In this document: piece by piece, positions 18,269 to 27,306 of the stretch
Layout of the letters: each line of letters begins with the position of its first letter
Position numbering within the stretch: position 1 is the stretch's first letter
Assembly (NCBI RefSeq): GCF_024339125.1
Contig: NZ_CP101417.1
Location: 4,599,001-4,663,000 of the forward strand
Origin: Xanthomonas hortorum
GTDB taxonomy: Bacteria; Pseudomonadota; Gammaproteobacteria; Xanthomonadales; Xanthomonadaceae
Length of the DNA stretch: 64,000 nt
Direction of reading: 5' to 3'
Notes under the pieces: model-generated
Databases searched by the model: none
What the model was told of the DNA's origin: nothing
Seen by the model: the letters and a program-made list of their open reading frames with translations, nothing else
Translations under genes and position numbers: made by a program

Positions 18269-19206
18269 CAGGCCACGATGCCCCAGGCGAACGGGTCGGC
18301 CGGGTCGATCGACAACTGCGAGCGCGCGGTGATGTAGGCATGCCCGCTGATGCGCGGCGCAATGCCACGCCCACTCAACCGATAACTGCCTTCGAACGTG
18401 CTACCAAGGATGCCTTGCTGCACCCAATGCTCGCCCTCGCCCAGCTTGCCGTCGGCGGCCAGGCAGGCCAGTTTGGCGCTGGTGCCGGTGCCGCACGGCG
18501 AGCGGTCGTAGGCCAGGCCCGGGCACAGCACGAAATTACGTGCCACGCCGCTGGCATCGGGGGCGGCGCCATTGACTTCGATATGGTCGATCTCGCCACC
18601 GGCCTCACCGGTGATGCCGGCCGCTTCCAAGGCCAGCCGGATCGCTTCGGTATAAGCGGTCAGTTCGCGCTGATGCGCCAGATCCAGCACACACGGCGCC
18701 TGCTCGGTGATGAAAAACCAGTTGCCGCCCCAGGCCACATCGCCGCGCACGCGGCCGTGACCGGGCACGTCCACCTCCACGCCGGTCGCAAAGCGATAAC
18801 TCTCGACATTGTCGACCGACACCGTGCCGTCTTCGGCCAGCTCCACGCCGACCGTGCCGACCGGGGTTTCGATGCGGTGCTGGCCCGGCGCGATGCGCCC
18901 CAGCGCGGCCAGCGTGCGCACCACCCCGATGGTGCCGTGCCCGCACATGCCCAGGTAGCCGACGTTGTTGAAGAAGATCACCCCGGTGCAGGCGCTGGGG
19001 TCGCGTGGCGGCAGCAACAAGGCGCCGACCATGGTGTCCGAGCCGCGTGGTTCGCAGGCGATCGCGCTGCGCCACTGATCGAACTCGTTACGAAAGCGCT
19101 CGCGACACTGCGCCAGATCGCCATCGCCCAGATCGGGGAAGCCGGAGAGGACCACGCGGGTAGGTTCGCCGGCCGTATGGGAGTCGATGACGTCGATGGT
19201 GTGCAT
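18268..19206 (-). CDS. 4-hydroxyproline 2-epimerase
   Basis: The 312-residue protein is of the proline racemase family. The two catalytic cysteines are Cys88 in MCGHGT and Cys238 in SPCGTGTS, so it is a cysteine-dependent epimerase or racemase rather than the Thr-type dehydratase. Its position as first gene of the hydroxyproline run favours conversion of trans-4-hydroxy-L-proline to cis-4-hydroxy-D-proline. The operon promoter should lie in the 133-bp region before it, shared with the divergent AraC regulator. Confidence 0.92.
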   Translation of the reverse strand: MHTIDVIDSHTAGEPTRVVLSGFPDLGDGDLAQCRERFRNEFDQWRSAIACEPRGSDTMVGALLLPPRDPSACTGVIFFNNVGYLGMCGHGTIGVVRTLAALGRIAPGQHRIETPVGTVGVELAEDGTVSVDNVESYRFATGVEVDVPGHGRVRGDVAWGGNWFFITEQAPCVLDLAHQRELTAYTEAIRLALEAAGITGEAGGEIDHIEVNGAAPDASGVARNFVLCPGLAYDRSPCGTGTSAKLACLAADGKLGEGEHWVQQGILGSTFEGSYRLSGRGIAPRISGHAYITARSQLSIDPADPFAWGIVA

Positions 19207-19339
19207 GGCTCATGCTCCCACTGCGGGCTGGCAGGCGACTAGCGTCCAATGCGAGTTGCAAATGCGGAAATCTGCACAATCGACAACCCGGTTCACAGCC
19301 CCGCGTTTGCGCTAGGATCATTGCTGGGCCGCGCCTTTC
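19207..19339. promoter_or_regulatory. Divergent promoter region, hydroxyproline operon / AraC gene
   Basis: This gap separates the epimerase (minus) and AraC gene (plus). A possible rightward -10 is TAGGAT near 19311 with a weak TTCACA about 15 bp upstream. No clear operator repeat could be read. AraC regulators of hydroxyproline loci usually bind such gaps; control here is inferred from layout. Confidence 0.4.
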
Positions 19340-20083
19340 GTGCAGCCGTCAATCGTGACCGCCACCATGACGCCGATGGACCTCAACCTTCCCGCGCTGG
19401 AAATGCAGACGCTGTTCGACGCACTGCCGGACGTGGTGTTCTTCATCAAGGATGGGCAGGGCCGCTACACCCACTGCAACCTTACGCTCGTGCGCCGGCT
19501 GGGACGCAAGCTGCGCAGCGAAATCATCGGCCGCTCGCCGCTGGAAGTGTTCCCGCTGCCGCTGGGCGGAAGCTACATGATGCAGGACCGCCGCGTGCTG
19601 TGCGGCGAGCTCATCGACAATCAACTGGAGGTGCATCTGTACCCCAATCGCCTGCCCGGCTGGTGCCTGACCTTCAAGCGCCCGCTGTGCGAAGCCGACG
19701 AAGTGATCGGCATCGTGGGTATTTCGCGCGATCTGGGCCAGCCCGACAGCCGTCACTCCGCGTACGAACGCTTGAGCCAGGTGATGGAGCACATGCAGGC
19801 CAACTTCGGCGACAACCTGCGCGTGCAGAGTCTGGCCGACCTGGCCGGCTTGTCGGTGGCGCAGCTGGAGCGGCATTTCCGCCGCGTATTCCAGGTGACG
19901 CCGCAGCAGCTGCTGACCAAGCTGCGCATCGAATCGGCGATGCGGCTGCTGTACGGCGACGACAGCATCGCCAGCATCGGGCAACGTTGCGGCTTTGCCG
20001 ACCAGAGCGCGTTCGCACGCCAATTCAAGGCCACGGTCGGCATGACGCCGCGCGATTACCGCGCGCTCAAAGGCCAGTTGTAA
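19340..20083 (+). CDS. PAS-AraC family transcriptional regulator of hydroxyproline genes
   Basis: The 247-residue protein has an N-terminal PAS-like sensor (FDALPDVVFFIKDGQGRYTH, about residues 24-130) and a C-terminal AraC double HTH (NLRVQSLADLAGLSVAQLER and QRCGFADQSAFARQFK). A PAS domain replaces the usual cupin sensor. It is transcribed divergently from the epimerase-led operon, the typical arrangement of a local activator. The start is uncertain: a GTG at 19340 or ATGs at 19367 and 19376 all precede the PAS domain and none has a strong ribosome site. Confidence 0.85.
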   Translation: MQPSIVTATMTPMDLNLPALEMQTLFDALPDVVFFIKDGQGRYTHCNLTLVRRLGRKLRSEIIGRSPLEVFPLPLGGSYMMQDRRVLCGELIDNQLEVHLYPNRLPGWCLTFKRPLCEADEVIGIVGISRDLGQPDSRHSAYERLSQVMEHMQANFGDNLRVQSLADLAGLSVAQLERHFRRVFQVTPQQLLTKLRIESAMRLLYGDDSIASIGQRCGFADQSAFARQFKATVGMTPRDYRALKGQL

Positions 20084-20118
20084 GCGAAAAATCGGCGCTG
20101 ACATACGGCTGGCACAAA

Positions 20119-20132
20119 TGCCGAATTCGGCA
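20119..20132. repeat. 14-bp perfect palindrome
   Basis: TGCCGAATTCGGCA lies between the AraC regulator and ftsY. It has no T-run. It could be a protein-binding site or a weak terminator; function is unknown. Confidence 0.4.
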
Positions 20133-20287
20133 GGATTTGGGTTGCCGTTGCGATGCGATTTTCGCGGTTCCGGCGGCGACCGTGCAGCGCGCCGGGTGCT
20201 GCCCCGGATGAGGCGGCGCTGAAGGTCGCGTCAAGGCGAGCCAGGGCCCGGATGGTAGAATTTCGGGTTTCCCCAACTGCGTTGCCA

Positions 20288-21961
20288 ATGGCCAGCTTCT
20301 TTCGCCGCAACAAGCCAACCACGCCCGACAGCGCGCGTACCTCGCGCTACAGCCTGGAAGAACTGGCAGCCGCATTTCCGACCGCACCTTCTGCCGCCAC
20401 CCCGGTTTCGCCGGTTGAGGCCATGCCGGCTGCTGCGCCGAGCGGCACAACCGCAGGGGTGCCGGTTGCTACACCGGTTGCCACACCTGCTCCCGCACAG
20501 GCTGAGCCGGCGACTCCCACGCCCGCTGCCGCTCCGGCCGAACAGCTTGCACAAGATATCGCCGCGCGTACCGGTCAGGCCCAGAGCATCGCCGCAGTGC
20601 CCACCGCGCCTGCCCCGCCGGCAACGCCCGCGCCTTCGGCATTGCAGGCACTGCCTGATCCCAAACCGCCTGTCACGCCTACTGCCCCCACTCCAGTGGT
20701 GGTGGCGCCGGTTGTCGCGCAGCCACACACCGCGCCGGTGCTGCCTGCTGCCGTGCCCGCGCAGCCTGCAACGCCTGCAACGCCGTCGCAGACTGCTGCT
20801 TCTGCGCCCGCACCTGCCGCTCCATCGACGACTGCGGCACCTGCCGCCCCGCCAGCTGCAACACCCGCTGTCGTTGCACCGCCTGCCGCTGCACCGACGT
20901 CTGCAGCTCCGGCCGTTGCCGTAACCCCCACCGTCGCCACGCCCGTCGTAACCCCACCGGTCGTCGTCAACACCCCGCTACCGAGTACCCAGGACAACGA
21001 CAGCATCGTTGGCCAGCGCGATGCGCTACCCGCAGCCCCGGCCGGCAAGCCGGGCTGGCGCGACCGTCTGCGCAACAGTACCTTCGCGCGCAGCTTCGGC
21101 GGTTTGTTCTCGCGCAACCCCAAGCTCGACGACGATCTGCTCGACGAGATCGAGACCGCACTGATCACCGCCGACGTCGGTATCGGCGCGACCACCGCAT
21201 TGGTCGAAGGCCTGCGCAAGCGCATGAAGTCGCGCGAGTTCGTCGATGCGCAGGCGATGTTCAAGGCGCTGCGCGCCGATCTCATCGCGCTGCTGCAGCC
21301 GGTCTCCAAACCGCTGGTCATCGATCGCTCGGTCAAGCCGTTCGTGATCCTCACCGTGGGCGTCAACGGCGTCGGCAAGACCACCACCATCGGCAAGCTC
21401 GCCAAGCGTTTCAAGGACGACGGCAACAGCTTGATGCTGGCCGCCGGCGACACCTTCCGCGCCGCCGCGGTGGCGCAATTGCAGGCCTGGGGCGACCGCA
21501 ACGGCGTGGCGGTGATCGCGCAAGGGCAAAACGCCGATGCCGCATCGGTGGCGTTCGACGCGCTGCAGGCGGCCAAGGCGCGCGGCACCGAAGTGTTGAT
21601 CGCCGACACCGCCGGCCGCCTGCACACCCAGACCGGGCTGATGAACGAGCTCGGCAAGATCCGCCGTGTGCTCGGCAAGATCGACGCCGCCGCACCGCAC
21701 GAAGTGCTGATGGTCATCGACGGCACCACCGGCCAGAACGCCATTTCGCAGCTGCGCCAGTTCCATGCCGCCGTCGGCGTCACCGGCCTGGTGGTCACCA
21801 AGCTCGACGGCACCGCCAAGGGCGGCGTGGTGTTCGCACTGGCGCGCGAGTTCAATATTCCGATCCGCTTCGCCGGCATCGGCGAGCGCCCGGAAGATCT
21901 GCGCGTGTTCGACCCGGTCGCCTTCGTCGATGCGTTGCTGCCGGAAGCGTTGGGCAGCTGA
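20288..21961 (+). CDS. ftsY: Signal recognition particle receptor FtsY
   Basis: The 557-residue SRP GTPase has its NG domain in about residues 245-557: GVNGVGKTTT (P-loop, about 358), DTAGRLHTQ (about 440) and TKLDGTAKGG (about 505). It docks SRP-bound ribosomes at the inner membrane for co-translational insertion. The N-terminal A region (about 20-235) is a very long Pro/Ala/Thr-rich stretch rather than the acidic domain of E. coli. I chose the ATG at 20288 (MASFFRRNK), a basic membrane-binding start; the longer frame from 20153 is not supported. It precedes mutY by 32 bp. Confidence 0.93.
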   Translation: MASFFRRNKPTTPDSARTSRYSLEELAAAFPTAPSAATPVSPVEAMPAAAPSGTTAGVPVATPVATPAPAQAEPATPTPAAAPAEQLAQDIAARTGQAQSIAAVPTAPAPPATPAPSALQALPDPKPPVTPTAPTPVVVAPVVAQPHTAPVLPAAVPAQPATPATPSQTAASAPAPAAPSTTAAPAAPPAATPAVVAPPAAAPTSAAPAVAVTPTVATPVVTPPVVVNTPLPSTQDNDSIVGQRDALPAAPAGKPGWRDRLRNSTFARSFGGLFSRNPKLDDDLLDEIETALITADVGIGATTALVEGLRKRMKSREFVDAQAMFKALRADLIALLQPVSKPLVIDRSVKPFVILTVGVNGVGKTTTIGKLAKRFKDDGNSLMLAAGDTFRAAAVAQLQAWGDRNGVAVIAQGQNADAASVAFDALQAAKARGTEVLIADTAGRLHTQTGLMNELGKIRRVLGKIDAAAPHEVLMVIDGTTGQNAISQLRQFHAAVGVTGLVVTKLDGTAKGGVVFALAREFNIPIRFAGIGERPEDLRVFDPVAFVDALLPEALGS

Positions 21962-21993
21962 TCGGCAGACGCCTGGACGCGTCTGCCGCCGTT

Positions 21994-23091
21994 ATGAAGT
22001 CATCGCCAGCAGAGCCCATGCCAGCCGACCACGCCACGCCCACCGCTGACGCTTTCGTCCACCGCCTGCTGCACTGGTTCGACGGCCACGGTCGTCACGA
22101 TCTGCCCTGGCAACATCCGCGCGCGCCCTACCGCGTGTGGCTGTCGGAAATCATGCTGCAGCAGACCCAGGTCGCGGTGGTCATCCCGTACTTCCTGAAG
22201 TTCGTCGCCAGCTTCCCGACCCTGGCCGACCTGGCTGCGGCCGACAACGACACCGTGATGGCGCATTGGGCCGGGTTGGGCTACTACGCACGCGCACGCA
22301 ATCTGCATGCGGCCGCCAAGCAATGCGTCGCCTTGCACGACGGCGAGTTGCCACGTGATTTCGATGCGCTGCTCGCGCTGCCCGGCATCGGCCGCAGCAC
22401 GGCGGGCGCCATCCTCAGCCAGGCCTGGAACGACCGTTTTGCCATCATGGACGGCAACGTGAAACGCGTGATGACGCGCTTCCATGGCATTGCCGGCTAT
22501 CCGGGCCTGCCGGTGATCGAAAAGCAGTTATGGCAACTGGCGACGACGCATGTCACGCATGTGCCGGCCGGCCGCTTGGCCGACTACACGCAGGCGCAAA
22601 TGGATTTCGGCGCCACGCTGTGCACACGCGCAAAACCGGCATGCGTGCTGTGTCCGTTGCAGGACGATTGCGTGGCGCGCCGCGAGGGCCTGGTGGAAGC
22701 ATTGCCTACGCCCAAGCCCGGCAAACAATTACCCGAGCGCGAAGCCACCGCGCTGCTGCTGGAAAACGCAGACAACCAGATCCTGCTGCAACGCCGCCCG
22801 CCAACCGGTATCTGGGCCTCGCTATGGACGTTGCCACAGGCCGAGACCGACAGCGGCATGCGCGCATGGTTCGCCAACCATATCCAAGGTGATTACGAGC
22901 GCGCCGATGAGATGCCGCTGATCGTGCACACCTTCAGCCATTACCGCCTGCATCTGCAGCCGTTGCGCATCCGCAAGGTCGCGCTGCGTACAGCGGTGCG
23001 CGACAATGACGATCTGCGCTGGGTGGCCCGCGCCGATCTCGCAGCGCTGGGCCTACCGGCGCCGATCCGCAAACTGCTCGACGCTCTGTAA
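21994..23091 (+). CDS. mutY: Adenine DNA glycosylase MutY
   Basis: The 365-residue product has the HhH-GPD fold: [11 protein letters not shown] with the catalytic Glu, the hairpin [21 protein letters not shown], and the [4Fe-4S] cysteines [17 protein letters not shown] (C-x6-C-x2-C-x5-C). The C-terminal NUDIX-like domain (about 230-365) reads 8-oxoG. It removes adenine mispaired with 8-oxoguanine. An ATG at 22018 is an alternative start close to the E. coli length. It is followed at 54 bp by yggX, as in many gamma-proteobacteria. Confidence 0.95.
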   Translation: MKSSPAEPMPADHATPTADAFVHRLLHWFDGHGRHDLPWQHPRAPYRVWLSEIMLQQTQVAVVIPYFLKFVASFPTLADLAAADNDTVMAHWAGLGYYARARNLHAAAKQCVALHDGELPRDFDALLALPGIGRSTAGAILSQAWNDRFAIMDGNVKRVMTRFHGIAGYPGLPVIEKQLWQLATTHVTHVPAGRLADYTQAQMDFGATLCTRAKPACVLCPLQDDCVARREGLVEALPTPKPGKQLPEREATALLLENADNQILLQRRPPTGIWASLWTLPQAETDSGMRAWFANHIQGDYERADEMPLIVHTFSHYRLHLQPLRIRKVALRTAVRDNDDLRWVARADLAALGLPAPIRKLLDAL

Positions 23092-23144
23092 GGCGCACTC
23101 ACACTCCAAGCGCGCACGTTGAGCGCGCATCCAAGGGAATTTGC

Positions 23145-23423
23145 ATGTCACGCACCGTGTTCTGCCAGTACCAGCAATGCGACACCGACGGCCTGGATTT
23201 TGTGCCGTATCCCGGCGAACTCGGCCAGCGTGTGTTCGCACACATCGGCAAGACCGCATGGCAGGCATGGTTGGCGCATCAGACCATGCTGATCAACGAA
23301 AACCGGCTCTCGCCACGCGACCCCAAGCACCGCGCGTTTCTCGAAGCCGAATTGCAGAAGTTCCTGTTCGAGCGCAATGCAGACAAGCCGGATGGCTATG
23401 TCGCGCCGATGAGCGAAGAGTAA
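23145..23423 (+). CDS. yggX: Iron-trafficking / oxidative damage protection protein YggX
   Basis: The 92-residue product matches YggX over its length: it begins with the SRTVFC start containing the conserved Cys and contains [19 protein letters not shown]. YggX is linked to Fe-S cluster protection and Fe(II) handling. An AAGGGAA ribosome site lies just before the ATG. It is co-oriented with mutY, an Fe-S enzyme, and probably co-transcribed. Confidence 0.93.
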   Translation: MSRTVFCQYQQCDTDGLDFVPYPGELGQRVFAHIGKTAWQAWLAHQTMLINENRLSPRDPKHRAFLEAELQKFLFERNADKPDGYVAPMSEE

Positions 23424-23483
23424 GCGCGTCCATCGGGCACCATTGTGCTCACCGCCAGGCGGGCGCGCAGCCTGCCGACTAAA

Positions 23484-23622
23484 AGCGGCTAACAAAATGT
23501 AGCGAGCGGTCGTCAGGTGGGCGTGGACGGCGCGCAGGGGCCGGAGTCTAAGAGTGGTGCATGAGGATTCCGAGCACCATCCGCGCACGCCTGACGGCCG
23601 CGCAGTAGTTTTGTTAGTCGCT
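23484..23622. repeat. Small inverted-repeat element with TAACAAAA ends, copy E1
   Basis: The left end AGCGGCTAACAAAA and right end TTTTGTTAGTCGCT are inverted repeats (13 of 14 match). Inside, TCGTCAGGTGGGCGTGGAC near the left pairs imperfectly with CGCGCACGCCTGACGG near the right, so the whole 139 bp can fold into one long hairpin. No reading frame is plausible. It looks like a MITE or a structured intergenic element. Confidence 0.65.
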
Positions 23623-23738
23623 CTAAATGCAGCACTGATTTAGAACTACTAAAAACGACTTCATGCCGGTCCGTTGCAGAGCGGATGATTTGGGTCTTCG
23701 CTGTAGGGCGGATGATCTGCGGCTTGGCTGCGGCTTGG

Positions 23739-24105
23739 CTGCAGGGCCCTTGCCCGCCCACCATCGCGGGACACGCCGCAAGTACATCCATGTAGGCTCT
23801 TACGCGGCATCCATGCCGCGTAAGGTCCCGCGATGGTGGGCGGGCAAGGACCAGTGGAGATGGTCGGTGTGCGTGGTGCAAGCAATGCATGAGGTAAGAG
23901 GCAAGTTGTTTGGATGACGGCGTGTCCTACAGCTCCCAAATGCAATGTGATTAACAGGCAGGCTTTCAACAAAGCAACCGACTCACTTTCTGGTGCGGTG
24001 CCCTCACCGATTGCGGGACCGTGTGGCGGCATGGATGCCGCCACCGAGCCTACATGGACGTACTTGCGGCGTGTCCCGCGAGCGGTGAGGGCATCGCGCC
24101 CTCGA
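23739..24105 (-). repeat. Composite two-hairpin intergenic repeat, copy 2
   Basis: This is the reverse-orientation homologue of 1153-1486. The hairpin at 24105-23990 is nearly identical to 1153-1268. The linker contains the TTGCACCACGCACACCGACC equivalent. The second hairpin (23739-23850) is complete, with TTGCCCGCCCACC arms and the inner GCGGCATCCATGCCGC tip. No gene is supported in 23424-24258. Confidence 0.8.
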
Positions 24106-24140
24106 CCGCCCCAGCGTTTGAGTTGGGCTGCATCCAACAA

Positions 24141-24208
24141 GAGGCGGCCAACAAAAAGCTGCGCTCACCGCCAGGTGACCGCTCGCTAACCTTTGTTACT
24201 CGCTCTGA
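24141..24208. repeat. Short degenerate TAACAAAA-type element, copy E2
   Basis: GGCGGCCAACAAAAA at the left and TTTGTTACTCGCTCT at the right resemble the ends of E1 but enclose only about 40 bp (CACCGCCAGGTGACC). It is probably an internally deleted copy. Confidence 0.45.
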
Positions 24209-24258
24209 GCTGCGACACCTTTTCACCCAGGCACCCGAATTGCCTCGGCAAACACCGC

Positions 24259-25887
24259 TCAATAGACAACAACAGGCCCGTCCAGCAACAAGCGGATCCG
24301 CTTGAGCAATTCCTTCTGCGTATACGGCTTATTGACTACGCCGAACTCTGCGCCGCCTACATCGGTGCGCTGGATGCCGGCATCGGCGTAGCCGGTGGTG
24401 AGCAGAATCTTGATCTTGGGCAGCATGCGGCAGGCCTCGCGTGCGAGCACCACACCATTCATGCCGCCCGGCATGATCAGATCGGTGAACAACGCATCCA
24501 CCTCCGGATGCAGCTCCAGCACTGCGATTGCTTCGCGTCCGCTGGATGCGCACAGGACACGGTAGCCGGCACCTTCCAGAAAGAGCTTGGCGACCACCGC
24601 CACGTCCTGCTTGTCTTCCACGATCAGGATGTTCTCGCTACCGCCCTGCTCGATCACGCGCTGTTCGACCGCCGGCATGTCCTCCGCATACTTGCTGGAT
24701 GCCGGGAAGTACAGCCGTACCGTGGTGCCCTCGCCCACTTCGCTATGGATGCGCACGGTGCCGCCAGACTGCTTGACGAAGCCGTACACCATCGACAACC
24801 CCAGCCCGGTGCCCTGGCCTTCTTCCTTGGTGGTGAAGAACGGCTCCATGACCCGGCTGGCGATGTCCGGCGGCATGCCCGAGCCGGTGTCGCGCACCGC
24901 GATGCTCACATAGCGGCCCGGTGCCAACTGGTGATAGGTCGCCAGCTTGTGGCTGGTGATCTCCACATTCTGCGCCTGTACCGTGACTTCCTTGCGCTCG
25001 GCATAGGCCATCGCATCGCGCGTGTTGATCAACACATTCAGCAGCGCCATTTCGGCCTGGGTGGTGTCGATCTGACAATTCCACAGCCCCTCTTCCAGCG
25101 ACTGCCGCAGGCTGATGTCGCCGCCCAGCGTGCGCTCGGCCATGTTGTTCATGCCCGACACCAGACCGTTGAGATTCACCACGCCGCCGCGCAACTTCTG
25201 CTTGCGCGAAAATGCGAGCAGTTGCTGGGTCAATGTGGCCGCCTTGGTAGCAGCAGCGGCCGCCTGCTCGGCACTGAACGCAATGCGTTTGGCATTACCA
25301 CCGCCGTCCGCAGCCATCATCTGGATCACTTCCAGATGGCCGGACATCACCTGCAGCAGATTATTGAAATCGTGCGCAATACCGCCGGTCAATTGACCCA
25401 GCGCTTCCATCTTCTGCGCCTGACGCAAGGCATCCTCGGCATCGCGGCGACGGCTCACATCCAGCTGCGAACCGAAGAAATACACCAGCTCGCCCTTGTC
25501 ATCGAACACCGGCGAGACGAACAGCGCATTCCAGAACGAAGAACCGTCCTTGCGGTAATTCATCACTTCGGTGGCGAATGCGCGACGGTTGGCGATGGAA
25601 TCGCGAACCTCGTTGACGTTGGCCGGGTCGGTGTCCGGCCCTTGCAGAAAACGGCAATTGTGGCCAATGACCTCTTCCGACGAATACCCGGTCATTTCCA
25701 GAAATGCGCGGTTGGCGAACACGATGGGGTTGTCCAGCAAATGCGGGTCGGTCACCGTCATCGGCATCCGCGTGGTTTCCACCGCGGCAAAAAAGATATC
25801 CGAGCGTTGCTTCTCGACAGGAGGACCGCGAGATCCGCTGATGTGGGGCGCACATGGCGCTCCGTGACCGGGATCGTTCAAGTGCAT
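24259..25887 (-). CDS. LOV-domain blue-light hybrid histidine kinase
   Basis: The 542-residue protein has an N-terminal LOV domain with GHNCRFLQG (photoactive Cys about 78, binding flavin), a HisKA segment with phospho-acceptor His about 172 in GGIAHDFNNLL, a HATPase domain (DTGSGMP, GTGLGLSMVYGF) and a C-terminal receiver with Asp about 469 in FTDLIMPGG. No membrane segment is seen, so it is a soluble cytoplasmic photoreceptor. The same architecture has been studied in X. citri and X. campestris, where it affects adhesion, motility and virulence. No partner regulator is adjacent. It follows the SMR gene by 109 bp and precedes the repeat-rich gap. Confidence 0.93.
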   Translation of the reverse strand: MHLNDPGHGAPCAPHISGSRGPPVEKQRSDIFFAAVETTRMPMTVTDPHLLDNPIVFANRAFLEMTGYSSEEVIGHNCRFLQGPDTDPANVNEVRDSIANRRAFATEVMNYRKDGSSFWNALFVSPVFDDKGELVYFFGSQLDVSRRRDAEDALRQAQKMEALGQLTGGIAHDFNNLLQVMSGHLEVIQMMAADGGGNAKRIAFSAEQAAAAATKAATLTQQLLAFSRKQKLRGGVVNLNGLVSGMNNMAERTLGGDISLRQSLEEGLWNCQIDTTQAEMALLNVLINTRDAMAYAERKEVTVQAQNVEITSHKLATYHQLAPGRYVSIAVRDTGSGMPPDIASRVMEPFFTTKEEGQGTGLGLSMVYGFVKQSGGTVRIHSEVGEGTTVRLYFPASSKYAEDMPAVEQRVIEQGGSENILIVEDKQDVAVVAKLFLEGAGYRVLCASSGREAIAVLELHPEVDALFTDLIMPGGMNGVVLAREACRMLPKIKILLTTGYADAGIQRTDVGGAEFGVVNKPYTQKELLKRIRLLLDGPVVVY

Positions 25888-25996
25888 CTTCTGCGCAGGG
25901 CAATGTTCATGACCGGAGTCTAGTTGGAGGCGGTTAGTTGACTCCTCACAGGCGCTGCGTACGTTTTGCCACTAAGGCAGCGTTCGCCCGTGCAGG

Positions 25997-26329
25997 CTAG
26001 TGTGGCGCAACCTTGGAAAACACATTGATCACCACTGCCCCAGCCGCGATCAACCCCATACCCAGCATCGCCGGTGCATCCAGGCGTTGCCCATGGAGTG
26101 CCCACGCCACCAGCGAAATCAGCACGATGCCCGCGCCCGACCACAGGGCGTAGGCGATGCCGACCGGGATGACACGCAATGTGAGCCCAAGAAAATAAAA
26201 CGAAATGCCATAGCCCAGCACCGTCAGCAGCGATGGCCACAAGCGCGTGAAGCCTTCGCTGGATTTGAGCGCCGAGGTCGCGGTGACTTCTGCGCAGATT
26301 GCCACCGCCAGGAACACCCAGTTCTTCAT
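25997..26329 (-). CDS. SMR-family small multidrug/cation transporter
   Basis: The 110-residue protein has four transmembrane helices and the key Glu in [20 protein letters not shown], matching EmrE Glu14 and its downstream motif. It would act as a dimer in the inner membrane exchanging protons for cationic compounds. The ATG at 26329 gives the standard family length; upstream frame extension is not supported. The 286-bp gap to the divergent methyltransferase has no other visible gene. Confidence 0.9.
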   Translation of the reverse strand: MKNWVFLAVAICAEVTATSALKSSEGFTRLWPSLLTVLGYGISFYFLGLTLRVIPVGIAYALWSGAGIVLISLVAWALHGQRLDAPAMLGMGLIAAGAVVINVFSKVAPH

Positions 26330-26615
26330 CGCTGCCACCTTGTCGTCCGCAATCCGGCGACCATAACCGCCAGCGCCGGCTTGCATGCAAGCGCGCAGCT
26401 GTGAGCCATCGCAGACATGGTCGCTTGCTGCAAGCCGGCCAAGCTTGGCGCCACACGCTGCCATGCCTAGACATCCGCAGACGTGCATCGGCAAGGTTTT
26501 GCCGTAGCATGCGCGGGCACCAAGCAGCTCCTGCGCCGCGTCCGGCCGTTCTGGCACCGTTGCGCGCATTCTTTCCCGCGCCAGTGCCTTCGTCTGGCGA
26601 CCATGCGGTATCACC

Positions 26616-27290
26616 ATGCCGGGCTACCAGACCCAGATTCACGAGTTGACCTTCGGGCAGCTGACCTACGTCATTCGCGCACTGGCCGACAAGCAGCAGT
26701 ACGCCGATCCCGATGAAAGCGCTGCCGAGGCGGGCATTTCGTCCGCGCAGTGGAGTCTGTTCGGCCAGGTCTGGCCGGCCGGGCAACTGCTGGCCGAAGC
26801 GATGGCCACGCGCCCGATCGAAGGCAGACGCATCCTCGAACTCGGTTGCGGCTTGGGGCTGGCGAGTCTGGTGCTGCGCAGGCGCGGCGCCGACGTCGTC
26901 GCCAGCGATCACCACCCGCTGGCCGAAGTGTTTCTGGCCTACAACGCTGCGCTCAATGCGCTGGAATCGGTGCCGTACCGGCGCCTGGACTGGGACACCG
27001 GCGCGCCGAACATGGGCCAGTTCGACATGATCATCGCCAGCGACGTGCTTTACGAAACCCGCCACGCCACCATGCTGGCAAAACTCATCCCCGCGCTTGC
27101 CAAGCCCTCGTGCGAGATCGTCATCAGCGACCCGGGCCGCGGCAATGCCAATGCACTATCGCGCATGCTCGCAGACATCGGGTTTTCGCTGATTGCCGGC
27201 GATCGCCAGGCCTCGGTGCAGGTGGCCAAGGCACCGCGTCTGTTCGTCTATCGGCGCAACATGGACAACTGGAGGCCGGCAGGCGGCTGA
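26616..27290 (+). CDS. SAM-dependent methyltransferase, METTL21/NNMT-like
   Basis: The 224-residue class I methyltransferase has motif [21 protein letters not shown], an acidic loop (ASDHHP) and IIASDVLYE (motif IV region), as in lysine or small-molecule methyltransferases of the METTL21 group. It is cytoplasmic. The substrate is unknown. It is a single gene, divergent from the SMR gene. Confidence 0.8.
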   Translation: MPGYQTQIHELTFGQLTYVIRALADKQQYADPDESAAEAGISSAQWSLFGQVWPAGQLLAEAMATRPIEGRRILELGCGLGLASLVLRRRGADVVASDHHPLAEVFLAYNAALNALESVPYRRLDWDTGAPNMGQFDMIIASDVLYETRHATMLAKLIPALAKPSCEIVISDPGRGNANALSRMLADIGFSLIAGDRQASVQVAKAPRLFVYRRNMDNWRPAGG

Positions 27291-27306
27291 TCGCAACGCT
27301 ATGCCA

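Noticed and set aside
23424..24258. CRISPR array in the repeat-rich gap
   Set aside because: Repeats are large inverted hairpins, not short direct repeats with regular spacers; no cas genes in the window.
24193..25923. 576-residue plus-strand frame
   Set aside because: Antisense to the LOV kinase; His/Arg/Gln-rich shadow.
25920..27065. 381-residue minus-strand frame over the SMR gene
   Set aside because: It is in a different frame from the clear EmrE-like protein and has no domain.
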